A DNA stretch of 64,000 nucleotides from Capitulum mitella (taxonomy: Eukaryota; Arthropoda; Thecostraca; Pollicipedomorpha; Pollicipedidae): assembly GCA_030062745.1 (NCBI GenBank), contig CP099839.1:15174044-15238043 (forward strand). The letters run 5' to 3'. Positions within the stretch are counted from its first letter, which is position 1, and each line of letters starts with the position of its first letter. The translations under genes were made by a program, and so were the position numbers. Of this stretch, positions 55,060 to 64,000 are shown piece by piece. The notes under the pieces are model-generated. The model was given only the letters and a program-made list of their open reading frames with translations. It made no database searches and was not told the DNA's origin.

Positions 55060-56499
55060 GTCTGTAAAGGGCAGCCCGTTGACCTATAAAGGGACCGTGC
55101 AAGCGTGTAAAGGCTACGGGCCTTTATGTGACCCCCTGCGGTCCCTAAACGGGCCTCCTGATGTCGGCTCTCCAGGTCTACGGGATGACCCGTTGGCCTG
55201 TAAAGGGGCAACCTGTCGGCCCGTAAAGGGGCCCTAATGTGGCCTGTAAAGGGACCCCCTGTCAGTCTGTAGAAGGGCCCCTGCTAGCCTGTAGAGATGA
55301 CTCTGTACAGCCCCAAAGCTTGCCCCTAAAAGAGTCCCTGCCCGTTAAAAGTGCCCGTCTGGGAAGGAGCCTTTGAGCTTCCGGCCGCTGCAGCTGCTGC
55401 TGGCACGGCAGCGGACGGCAACTGGAAGGGATCCTTCACGGACTTTCAGGGGCCGTTTTAGTGGCTAGCTTGAAGCTTTTTATACGGGCCACCTCTACAG
55501 GCCAGAAGGGGCTCACTACAGGCCGACAGAGTCCCTTCATAGGCCACCAGAGGGACCCTTTACGAACCAGCAGGTTGCCCCTCTCAGGGGCGGCACCACA
55601 GATCTTGGGTTGGGCCGGAATTTTCCACGGGACCTCCTAAACAAAATAGAGCCGCCTCGCAGGTGAGCCTCATGTTTCATACAGAGGGCTTCCTGATTCA
55701 GCAAATGCCCTCCTTATTTCAAAATAGGGCCTCCTGTTCCAGGACATGGCCTGATACTGGAGGGTTTGATAATGACGGTCTCCTTACCCAGGACAGGAGC
55801 CTTCCGATTCATAAAAGGGCCTCCCAATCCGGCAAAGGGGCCTCCTTATCTCAAAATCGGGCCTCCTGATCCGAAACAGGGGTCTCCTGATATAAAAGAG
55901 AGACCTTCTGTTCCAGAACAAGGGCGTCCTGATACAAGGAGGGTGCCTCCAAGTCCAGAGCAGGGCGTCCTGATTCATAAAGGGGCCTCCTTAAAACAAA
56001 ATAGGACCTCTTGATCCCGAGCAGGGGCTATCTTATTCATATATGAGGCCTCTGATCCAGAAGTGGTGTTTCTTGCTGCAGAAAAGGACCTAATGAGCAC
56101 CCAGCTCAGTCATGCGGACCTCTTTGATCTGAACTTTGATAACATATGTTGGCCTGCAAAACTTTTAGTTTGGGTGAAGGGAGCCTCCATTTTTTTGGGG
56201 GGGGAGTACAAACTCTTGCCTCTGCCTGCCGTTACGGCAGGGGGAACTTCCCCTTGTGCCCCCTCCTCAATGTGTTGCCCCTGGTCCCTCTACAGGCCAA
56301 CAGGGCATCCCATACACACAGAGCCATCAGCAGACACAGAGACCTGCAGGAGGCCATGTGAAGGCCCATTGGTGGGCCTCTTACGGGCTATTACGGACTA
56401 TTTATAAGCCAACGGGTCACCTTTTACAGGCCTGCGGGGTTATTTCACAGATCGGGAGGGGGCCTATCTACACTATATATCTACATATATATATGCACC

Positions 56500-56555
<56 letters not shown>

Positions 56556-56930
56556 TATATATCTACAGGTCCGTAGGCGGCCTCTCTCCACACCAGGAGG
56601 GAGTCCCTCTGTGGGTCAACAGGGAACATTTCACAAACCCGGATGAAGCCTCTAATAGGGCCCCTCTACAGGCCCGCGGGGCCATCTACAGGGCGACTTG
56701 GAGCCATTTGTGGGTCGGCAGAAGGCCCTAACAGGTCGGCAAGAAACTTATCCACAGGCCCGTAGGCGGGTCCTTCAAACGCTGGCAAGCGGCAGGAGCC
56801 CCCACAAACCGGCAGTGGCCCTCTTTACGGGCCAGAACATGTCCCCTTCACATGCCAGCAGGACCACTTAGCTAGTAACGCAGACTCACCTACTAAGCAG
56901 CCCATAGTAGAAAGGGCCCACAGGGCTCCG
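55060..56930. repeat. Degenerate 27-30-bp satellite array with embedded (TA)n
   Basis: About 1.9 kb of loosely tandem units, first CCTGTAAAGGGGCC-like (55060-55570), then CCTGATTCAGAAAAGGGCCT-like (55620-56060), then CTACAGGCCNGCAGGG-like (56270-56920). A TA run occupies about 56500-56550. Plus-strand repeat frames such as SLSQNRAS follow from the periodicity. Confidence 0.8.
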
Positions 56931-57820
56931 GTGCCTCCTGCCCGAGGGCGTCAGGAAAACCCTCGGCGCTGCGCACGGAGGGGCCCCGGAGGTCTCCTCT
57001 GTGCTAAGGGAGGGGCTCCAGCCTCCTGAGCCCCCTCCCCCCGGTGCGCCTCTGAAGTGACTCAGCGACTGCAGTGGTGACAGAGGAGTATTTGTTTTTT
57101 ATTCGCATGGCGCGGAACACCTGCATTGGGTTGCTTTTTTGGAGGAGGGTAGTTTGGCGTTCCCTGTTTAGTAGAAATCTGACACTTTCGGGAGGGCCTA
57201 GTAAAGAATAGCTCAAAACAGCACACTATCTAAGGCTGCCATGACCCTCGAACCATGAATCTTCGCTGGCTCAGAGATTTAGCACTGTTGGTTAGATATG
57301 TCCCAAGGGGCAGAAGAAAGGACAGATCATCGCTGGACACACAGGCGAGGGGGGCGTAAAATGCACAAAGCTGGGCCTGCCAGATTCGTCTCATGCTGAA
57401 GGTTTGGTCACTGGCACGGCTTCCACTTACAGTTAGACCATAGAGGATCCGTCCAGTGTAAGCACTGAAGGGGATCTAGGCACATCAACCCGACACCGTC
57501 AACAACGGTCCGGGCGGCCTTCAGAAGGAGGCCTCGGCCAAAGGCCTAGCCTCCTCCCCCCCCCCTGAGAATTCTGAGAGTACCGCTAAGTCAATCGAGT
57601 TATCAATCGTACACTGGCCCAAGCTAATAACGTCTAGTCCTCTTAACTCTCTTTGCAGAATAGTTATCAAATCGGCAACATGACCGTCCGATATACAGCC
57701 AGTGGAGGGGTCCAGGGGCCTGGCATTCTCCATTGCAACGAAACCTGAATACGAGATGTGAAAGATAGATAGCAGGAACAAATTTAAATGGTTTCGCTTC
57801 CTCCAAATGCATGCAGTCCA
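56931..57820. other. No supported gene
   Basis: Minus-strand frame 57781-57521 (MENARPLDPSTGCISD inside) is short and unrecognised and ends in a C-run. Not called. Confidence 0.4.
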
Positions 57821-57828
57821 TGCGTATT
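57821..57828. repeat. Target-site duplication, left (ATGCGTAT)
   Basis: Identical to 61365-61372 on the far side of the element. Confidence 0.88.
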
Positions 57829-58025
57829 AGGGTGGATCGAAAAAAATAAATCAACTTCTTAGGGGTCAAAACGCGTGCGCGCGAATGTGGAAACAAGAAA
57901 AATGAGGACCAAAAAAATATTTAAAATATTTTAGATAGGGCGCACGAAACATTTTTGGGACCAGGAATACGCCTTCTAGGCGTTGAAGTCTCCATTGCTT
58001 TAAACATTTTGCACAAGAAGGTAAC
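57829..58025 (+). repeat. Left terminal inverted repeat
   Basis: TAGGGTGGATCG, then CAACTTCTTAGGGGTCAAAA, GGGCGCACGAA and AAGTCTCCATTG, in the same order as in the reverse complement of the right end, with about 80% identity by eye. Confidence 0.85.
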
Positions 58026-58147
58026 CCTTCATAAGTCTATGTGAATCCTGTGAGTGATAATTTTCGGCGTTTAGCGCATGCGCCGAACAAACGCTGTTTG
58101 CGGCATGTCGGCAACCATCGAAACATATCATAATTGTCATCTTCATC

Positions 58148-58178
<31 letters not shown>

Positions 58179-58235
58179 TCATTATTATCTTCACCATTCA
58201 TGAAACGCCATCCCAGACACAACGTTAAACCAGGA

Positions 58236-60659
58236 CTATTTATTTGTGATGAATGACATTCCACAACAAACTCCGCTGACACTAATAAACCAGCCTAAGC
58301 GGTCACTTGTCACTCGAAGCCCGTCATAGAAGTCCCTCCTCGTGTCCGTGACTGGCAGATCAGTCCTGGACCGGGCTTTTGCCAGTATCAGTGCATGACG
58401 TCCACTGTGTCCCGCCTTCTTCTCTGCCGTTTGTGTGACTGCTTTCACCCATCGTTCGACCCCTTGGTAGTGGCAGGGAAAGTCACTGAAGTCCATTGGT
58501 GTTTCCACAACAGCTGCGATGGTCTCGTCTAACATTTCCATGACGAAGGGTGGTTCCGTTGTATCTTGCCAGTCAATCATGTGGTGGTACTCCTCGGCAT
58601 GGAAGCTGATGTCAGGGATAACGAACTGGCGTATGCCATCTGGATCCTGGTCCTGGCATCTTCTGGTTCGACATCTCCTTATGCGCTCTACCGCCAGCAT
58701 CCTGTTCTCCTGCTGATCGTCGGCCAGCATAGCGATCAGGACATGCTCACTGTGGGCCCAGAACCCGTTGCGCCGAAGCACCTTTTGCGTGATGTTACGG
58801 TCTCTCTCCGGCAGCTTTCTTGACAGCGATATCAGAAAGAACAGGTTCTTTACTCCGTCGCTGATATTTGAATGAAGTCTGTATCTGAACCATCCGGGGC
58901 CGTACTGGTTTAGTATAAAATGTACTAGCCGTACAAGCGCCGGTGCTGGAGCCTCTGTGGACAGGTACAGTTTGAGTACTCTATTTGCAAGTGTAACCCA
59001 ACGGGCTTGATGGATGGCCCCTGGTTCTAAGGCCAACAAGCACTGGGTAACACCTTCTGGTCCTGCCGGGACGGCCCTACACATGTCATGCAGGTATTGC
59101 TGATCTTTGCTCATCTCATTTCGAACTTCTACCGGAATTGAAGGAACTAGTCCCGGCACTGGCTCAAACTTAGCCAAAGGCAGTGTGGTCAGATCTCTCT
59201 GAAAGGTTTTGCCAACTGGTCCGTGGAAGGATGCTAGACCACCCGTTCCACCATCAGCATCCTTGAACACATGTCTCAGCGTCAGTTCGTTGATGTGGAT
59301 GACGCATATAGCTTGCTGGAGCGGACGGCCTACACCCAGTTCGATTCGCCTGTTCACACCACTGTTGCGGCCGGTATTTACCGCTATGCCGTCTGATCCA
59401 AGCACCACTGGATGCGCATCGTTGTTCCGTATCACATCCAGCAACTCCTTCGCGATATCTGCAGCACTTCCGCTATTTGGAGACACGTGATCGACATACC
59501 GATGGCCGGACTCAGTAACCACTATCTCGTGCAGTTCTTTGGCAAACGCCAATTTCTTACCAACTTTCTGCAGCGTCTTGCCCTCCCTACCGTCGTAATA
59601 GAATCCTGCTAAGCGGTCACGTCGGTTTTGCAATGGGCTTTCAACCACCTCTTCTTTACCCCATTTGTCTCTCTGTCGCTGGATTTTGCTGCGGTCTGTC
59701 AGCTCACCCTTGTTGTGCTCTGTGATTATCCCATAATCAACCAAAGCTGCGTTCAGCAAGCAAGCCGCGGAGCGATCAGAGATACCGTACCGATGACACA
59801 TCCGCGAAAAATTCGGAAGCTGATGTCGGTTCTGTATGGCGACATCGTCCGCGTCATCATCGAAACTAGGTGAATAAGAGCGGCTTGCATCAGCTGCCTC
59901 CGTATCACCCGTCTGACACTTTTCACTGCTATCATCGTCGTCATCTGCATCCTCTTCGGTCAGTTCCGTTTCCTCAGCATCGTGCTGCCTGTCCCTCTTC
60001 TGTCTCTCCCGCTAGTTTCATTCTTTTCCCCCTTCTCTTCTGCCTTCGGACATTTTCCTCGGTTGTCTTCCGGTCAACACCGCCTATGTAGAGCTTTTTC
60101 TCTCTTCGGTGGTCTTTGAGGACAGCTGCTTCTTGAGCTTGCACCCTTTTAGAAGCTGGGCACGTGCCACAGGGGACATCAGCAAGATCGCATCGGCATC
60201 ACATGATGCCAAATAAGCCATCGTACTCTCGCTGCATATTCACGAACTTTCGACCCTTGCCCCGTTCGCGTTTCGAAGACCATTTCATGAGGTTCTCCCC
60301 GTTATGGCCAGTCTTTCTACGTTCTGTGTTATCCTGTTCTCCGAAATAACATTTGACATCTCTCTCTCGATCTTACCCGACGTGTCACCCATTTGGGACG
60401 CCTCTCCGTCGTCCACTGGTATCCACGTAATAAGACTGGCTCTGTCCCAGATGTCTACTATGGCGTCCTTGACTGCTTTTGCTATTTCTCGTTTTGTCCG
60501 CTTCTTTCCAGAAGGCGTTGTCCTTTCACTCCGTGTCTTCACGTAAAAGGCATACACTTTTCTTTTCCACGGTAGCTGGTTTATGGGAAGAGCGTCCGGA
60601 CCTGTTTGCAGCAGAGGGTGTTTCGTTCTCTGTCTTGTTGATGGTCGTGGATTACTCAT
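58236..60659 (-). pseudogene. Transposase-like gene of the 57829-61364 element, frame-disrupted
   Basis: Three minus-strand segments succeed one another. From ATG 60659 to 60285: 124 residues with LPINQLPWKRKVYAFYVKT and KAVKDAIVDIWDRASL. From about 60300 to 60020 in a shifted frame: a Cys cluster (CRCDLADVPCGTC) after an in-frame TGA, then KKLYIGGVDRKTTEEN. From about 60010 to 58236: an uninterrupted frame of about 590 codons (first ATG at 59801). The last segment has RYGISDRSAACLLNAALVDY, then SDGIAVNTG, GRPLQQAICVIHINELTLRH and DGGTGG. Further on it has MSKDQQYLHDMCRA, PGAIHQARW and RNGFWAHSEHVLIAMLADD. The SDG and HxNELxxRH signatures look like an RNase H-fold transposase core, a protein type I recall as repeated in invertebrate genomes. 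Introns instead of breaks are possible. Confidence 0.75.
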
Positions 60660-61159
60660 TTTAGCTCAGTTCAGAATGTCACTGTCACAGAATGTCACAG
60701 AATGTCACCCCCTGCGATCCGCATGCTGACGGAACACACCCGAGTACTAAATCTCTGGTCACCACGCCACAGTCCAGGGACCAGCGCGCTACTCTTCTGA
60801 CGTGTCTGTCTGATTCGACCGCTCCCTGATGACAACAAAGCTCTTCGCTGCGAGGTATCGTTTACCGGCACCGATCAAGGTTTCCAAGAGCGTCCTCAGA
60901 GATGAGCAGCGTGGGCAACGATATGTGTGGGAGGCCCACGAATTCTACTCGGACTCTGTAGTCCGCATCTATCGCAGGTCGTGAGGCTCACTGGTGCGCG
61001 GTCTTAGCTCGTAAGGGCTACTGTCTGTCTACCACTTTATTTTACCTGGTAGTCTCCTGTTATTTGCTCAAATCCATGCTCATCACCTATCCGTAAACTA
61101 CAGACACTAAAAGGCCCGCAAAGCTACGCACAGCTACGGTGGATGGTGACCGAGGTGCT

Positions 61160-61364
61160 ATCTTGCTATGCGTAATGCTAAACCAATGGAGACTTTAATG
61201 CTGGAGAACGGCGAAACTCACTTCAAAGACGCTTCGTGCGCCCTTTCTAGAATATTTTTAATATCTTTTTACTCCTTATTTTCCGTGTTTTCAGATCCAC
61301 GCGCACGTGTTTTGACCCCTAAGAAGTTGTTTTGTGACAAAAAATGTATTTTCGATCCACCCTA
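61160..61364 (-). repeat. Right terminal inverted repeat
   Basis: Reverse-complement partner of the left end, sharing TTTTGACCCCTAAGAAGTTG, TTCGTGCGCCC and CAATGGAGACTTTA. Confidence 0.85.
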
Positions 61365-61372
61365 ATGCGTAT
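61365..61372. repeat. Target-site duplication, right (ATGCGTAT)
   Basis: Identical to 57821-57828; the perfect match implies a fairly recent insertion or good luck. Confidence 0.88.
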
Positions 61373-61712
61373 TCGCTCGGCCACTGGGGCGGGCCCATCC
61401 CCTCCAAACCCTGAGTAGCTCGAGGCTTAAATGAGTTGGATCGGGGACCTCCCAAGGGTATTTTTTTATGTAGTTTTCATTGCACTGACTGTTCTCTTAC
61501 CGCCTTCGAATCTAGTTTTTACGAACGATTCTTCTGCGATGTCTCCACCTGCTTCGACGCCCCACTTTGGCATGGAAGCAACAGCTATCTCAGGCGTTCC
61601 CAAGAACTATATTGTAGTAGTGACATGAACCAGGATGCTGCATGCGAATTTTAATCCAACCGTCTGGTACCTTTAAGGTTGTCCTCTAGGCTCATATGAA
61701 AGTTATCCTCTA

Positions 61713-61754
61713 GTCTCATGGGAAAGGCGCCTAAGGGAGCCTTTCCTATGAGAC
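61713..61754. repeat. Perfect-looking hairpin, 16-bp arms
   Basis: GTCTCATGGGAAAGGC (61713-61728) pairs with GCCTTTCCTATGAGAC (61739-61754) at 15 of 16 positions across a 10-base loop. Confidence 0.85.
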
Positions 61755-62009
61755 AACCTCGGAGCAGTGGTATAAGAGTTGGTGTAAGCGGTCCCCTCTG
61801 GTCTAACTGTTAAGCAATCAACCTCGAAGAAAGTTCTTCAATGCTTGCATTCTTGCCTGCATGCAAGTTCGCCCTTGTGGTTCAACAACAGCACGGAAGG
61901 CAAGCAAATATCACTGAACATAGGTATCTATTCAAGCCCATTTTTCAGAATGTTAGCCGCCCAGTCTTACTTTTAGTGTTCCGCGACTGCTTAAAATCAC
62001 CATGGCATG

Positions 62010-62125
62010 ATAGATTGGCGCACTGGCCTTTTCGCTCTCTTTCAAAAACACTATGACTTCACTTGGGAATATATTGGCTGGCGCACTGGCCTTTCTGCAC
62101 TCTTTCAAAAAAAAATGACTTCACC
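62010..62125. repeat. Two-copy tandem duplication, about 57 bp
   Basis: GATTGGCGCACTGGCCTTTT and GGCTGGCGCACTGGCCTTTC each precede CTCTTTCAAAAA and ATGACTTCAC. Confidence 0.88.
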
Positions 62126-62479
62126 TGGGAGTATGCCGAAACCCAATGCTGGCAGAATAACAAAGACATTCACTATCCTATTGACGTTAATACGACCTTT
62201 TCCACATAAGTAGAACGCAAAGCCAACCAAGCTACACTACAATCACAGCACCAGCAAAAGCAGGTTACAATCACAGGAGTAACGATATACGACGCTCCGA
62301 GCCAAAGATGCCTCTCATCGGCAGCCCGGTAACGGCAAGTTCTGCTTTGTAAAAGGCTACGCATCCTGGCCGACACCAGAACGGACGGAGAGGGTCTCAA
62401 TTCTCCGGCTGGCCCACTCTCCGTCCGTACAATTCCGCCGCCGGCTGGCGACAGAGACAGGCTCTCTCCCAGTCGACGG

Positions 62480-62663
62480 GCGCCCGTCCCCTGTCTGAAG
62501 CCCGCCCCGCTCACGCGACGGACGACGACCGGGCAGCCCAGAGGCCCCGCGATACAACAGCAGTGTCAGACAGGCGCCCGTCCCTGTCTGAAGCCAGCCC
62601 CGCTCACGCGACGGACGACGACCGGGCAGCCCAGAGGCCCCGCGATACAACAGCAGTGTCAGA
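62480..62663. repeat. 93-bp tandem duplication
   Basis: Two nearly identical copies, each from GGCGCCCGTCCC through CGACGGACGACGACCGGGCA to CAACAGCAGTGTCAGA. On the minus strand both copies read LLLYRGASGLPGRRPSRERG. Confidence 0.93.
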
Positions 62664-62797
62664 ACGCGGCAGGAGGCTTGGAAGCTCCCGCGCCACGACC
62701 GAGCATACGCGAGAGTGACGCGACGGAACGCACGACCTGCGACTCAAAAGCCCCTGCTAAGTCAGCGTGCGCGAGTCGGCACGGGGCCAGCACGGTG

Positions 62798-64000
62798 TCA
62801 CCCTGCGCGCGCTGCCTCCCACTGTCGCAGTTCCCGAGCGGCCCGCTCGCCCAGTTCGGCGCCGCCGGCGGCCGCCAGGGCGCGCAGACAACCAGCCGTC
62901 TCCAGGCCGGCAATCTGCCGGGCGCAGAGCCACATCGTCAGGTGCGTCAGCGCCACGTCATCTGCATACGACGCCGATGCATCTGTGTACCCTTCCAGGG
63001 AGGAGAGCTTCCAGGACAGAAACATCTTCTTCGACATCTCTTGCTCGTCGAAGTCCGATCCAAACATGATGTTGATGAATGTCACGAAAAAATACACGGC
63101 CCCCAGTGCCGCGCGACATGACGTCATCCGCATCAGGTGGCTGACGTGTGCCGGGAGATTTCGCAGAAACATGGGGGCCCTGTGCAGGCTGTAGATAACA
63201 CCTCCCAATTCCTGTGCAGAAATGACTTTTACAGTCATGACCATCCTCAAGTCAAGCCCACGCAGAAAGTCGGAAAGCTCGTGGCGTAGCAAAAAGCCAA
63301 CCATGTTGAAGAACGTTGTGTGACGGTTGTCAACCTCTCGTTCGCTGAGCCCACCAGCCAGGAGAGCTATGCACGTGCCCGCGTTATGTAAAGGGATCGC
63401 CTGAACAACCCGAGGGTTTGTTTCAAACGGAGTCTCCTCACCAATGCCAGAGCTCGCCAGGGTCCTGTCCCGGCAGTTCTCATACTCTGTCTCGAACTTT
63501 GATGCTAACTCTACGGGCACCCCTGCTCCACTCAACAGCTCAGTCCAACTGCTCCCGGCACCCGCTGCATCACTCGGCGTGGCTTCGATCGACGGTGGAT
63601 CGACCAGATTCTTGGCCAGCTGTGTGATGATGCTGGTTGCTTTCGCGTTAACGTCGCCGTCCATCATAAACTGTTTGGCATCATCGATAAGTTGGAGCTG
63701 GAGCCGAATGCACTGGACTTCACGACGAAGAGGCGAAAATTCTTCGATGTTACGCTCACTCCACTCCATCTCGTCGTTGACATACTTAATCAGAGCGTGA
63801 TGGAAAATCAGGAACCGAGTGATGGGATAAGTCTGCTCTACTGTCCCAGAGAGCATCACATACTGCATCGCCTTCAGGCGTTCATCTGGATCATGTTCCA
63901 GTCTCTTGTCCGTTGATACGGGTTGAGCCATAGCCTTCATCTCATTCTGTGTCAGCTCCTCCCCTTCACTATGCGCTTTCCAAAGTGCTTCCATCATCAC
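62798..64000 (-). CDS. Long intron-free ORF, unrecognised, 5' end outside window
   Basis: At least 400 codons open on the minus strand to TGA at 62798; the frame runs off the window edge, so the start is unknown. Composition is protein-like and non-repetitive. Segments include KRLEHDPDERLKAMQYVML, EMEWSERNIEEFSPLRREVQ, a helix-rich IRLQLQLIDDAKQFMMDG, NPRVVQAIPLHNAGTCIALL, RHTTFFNMVGFLLRHELSDF, LHRAPMFLRNLPAHVSHLM and a hydrophobic ALGAVYFFVTFINIMFG. The Ala/Arg-rich end (from about 62900 down) may be readthrough past a splice site. I recognise no domain. Length without introns, in a window where genes have short exons, hints at a mobile-element, viral-derived or retrocopied gene, but a large ordinary exon is equally possible. 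Confidence 0.55.
   Translation of the reverse strand: MMMEALWKAHSEGEELTQNEMKAMAQPVSTDKRLEHDPDERLKAMQYVMLSGTVEQTYPITRFLIFHHALIKYVNDEMEWSERNIEEFSPLRREVQCIRLQLQLIDDAKQFMMDGDVNAKATSIITQLAKNLVDPPSIEATPSDAAGAGSSWTELLSGAGVPVELASKFETEYENCRDRTLASSGIGEETPFETNPRVVQAIPLHNAGTCIALLAGGLSEREVDNRHTTFFNMVGFLLRHELSDFLRGLDLRMVMTVKVISAQELGGVIYSLHRAPMFLRNLPAHVSHLMRMTSCRAALGAVYFFVTFINIMFGSDFDEQEMSKKMFLSWKLSSLEGYTDASASYADDVALTHLTMWLCARQIAGLETAGCLRALAAAGGAELGERAARELRQWEAARAG

Larger units (their letters stand above)
57829..61364. mobile_element. Complete 3.5-kb DNA transposon, superfamily unassigned
   Basis: Both ends read TAGGGTGGATCGAAAA inward. Immediately outside lies a perfect direct repeat, ATGCGTAT, at 57821-57828 and 61365-61372, an 8-bp target-site duplication. 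Inverted similarity continues for about 200 bp on each side. The interior holds one degraded minus-strand transposase-like gene and a (ATC)n run at about 58140-58195. An 8-bp duplication is shared by hAT, P and a few other superfamilies, but the ends do not look like hAT CAG termini. Confidence 0.92.
61373..62797. other. No supported gene; short duplications
   Basis: Holds a hairpin (61713-61754), a two-copy repeat (62010-62125) and a 93-bp tandem duplication (62480-62663). Short plus-strand frames at 61431-61654 and 61841-62213 have no recognisable content. Confidence 0.45.

Noticed and set aside
55663..56014. Repeat peptide frames (SLSQNRAS, PDTRRVPPSPEQG)
   Set aside because: Produced by the 27-30-bp satellite; no independent coding evidence.

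Overview
This is an animal nuclear genome window. Coding sequence is split into short exons with GT-AG introns, exons are GC-rich, and the DNA between them is full of minisatellites, microsatellites and small inverted-repeat elements. The three recognisable host genes all have arthropod or other metazoan relatives. I read it as an invertebrate, probably an arthropod and perhaps a crustacean, but nothing in the window fixes the species.

Layout. Positions 220-3636 (+) hold the last six coding exons of a DOCK3/DOCK4-type (Sponge-like) Rac/Rap exchange factor: the end of the DHR2 domain and a proline-rich SH3-binding tail. From 4.3 to 26 kb I see no convincing coding gene, only GC-rich islands, tandem repeats and MITE-like copies. 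A complete FAM107-family (DUF1151) gene runs from 26304 to 44164 (+). Its 16-codon first coding exon sits 15 kb upstream of the rest, and the four exons join in phase into a 162-residue protein. A complete SLC35E3-like nucleotide-sugar/phosphate transporter follows at 46361-52774 on the minus strand (four exons, 332 residues), convergent with FAM107. From 53.3 to 57 kb there is a small hAT-like MITE, a GC-rich island and about 1.9 kb of degenerate satellite.

The clearest mobile element is at 57829-61364: a 3.5-kb DNA transposon with roughly 200-bp imperfect terminal inverted repeats, a perfect 8-bp target duplication and a broken transposase-like gene that I cannot place in a named superfamily. 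The window ends with a long intron-free minus-strand ORF (62798-64000, running off the edge) that I do not recognise.

The genes do not form a functional cluster: DOCK and FAM107 products act on actin and the cytoskeleton, and SLC35E3 is an endomembrane transporter. The most distinctive structural feature is that minisatellites run into the 3' splice sites of introns in both DOCK and FAM107. In FAM107 the repeat unit itself contains the splice acceptor, giving five tandem acceptor-like sites.
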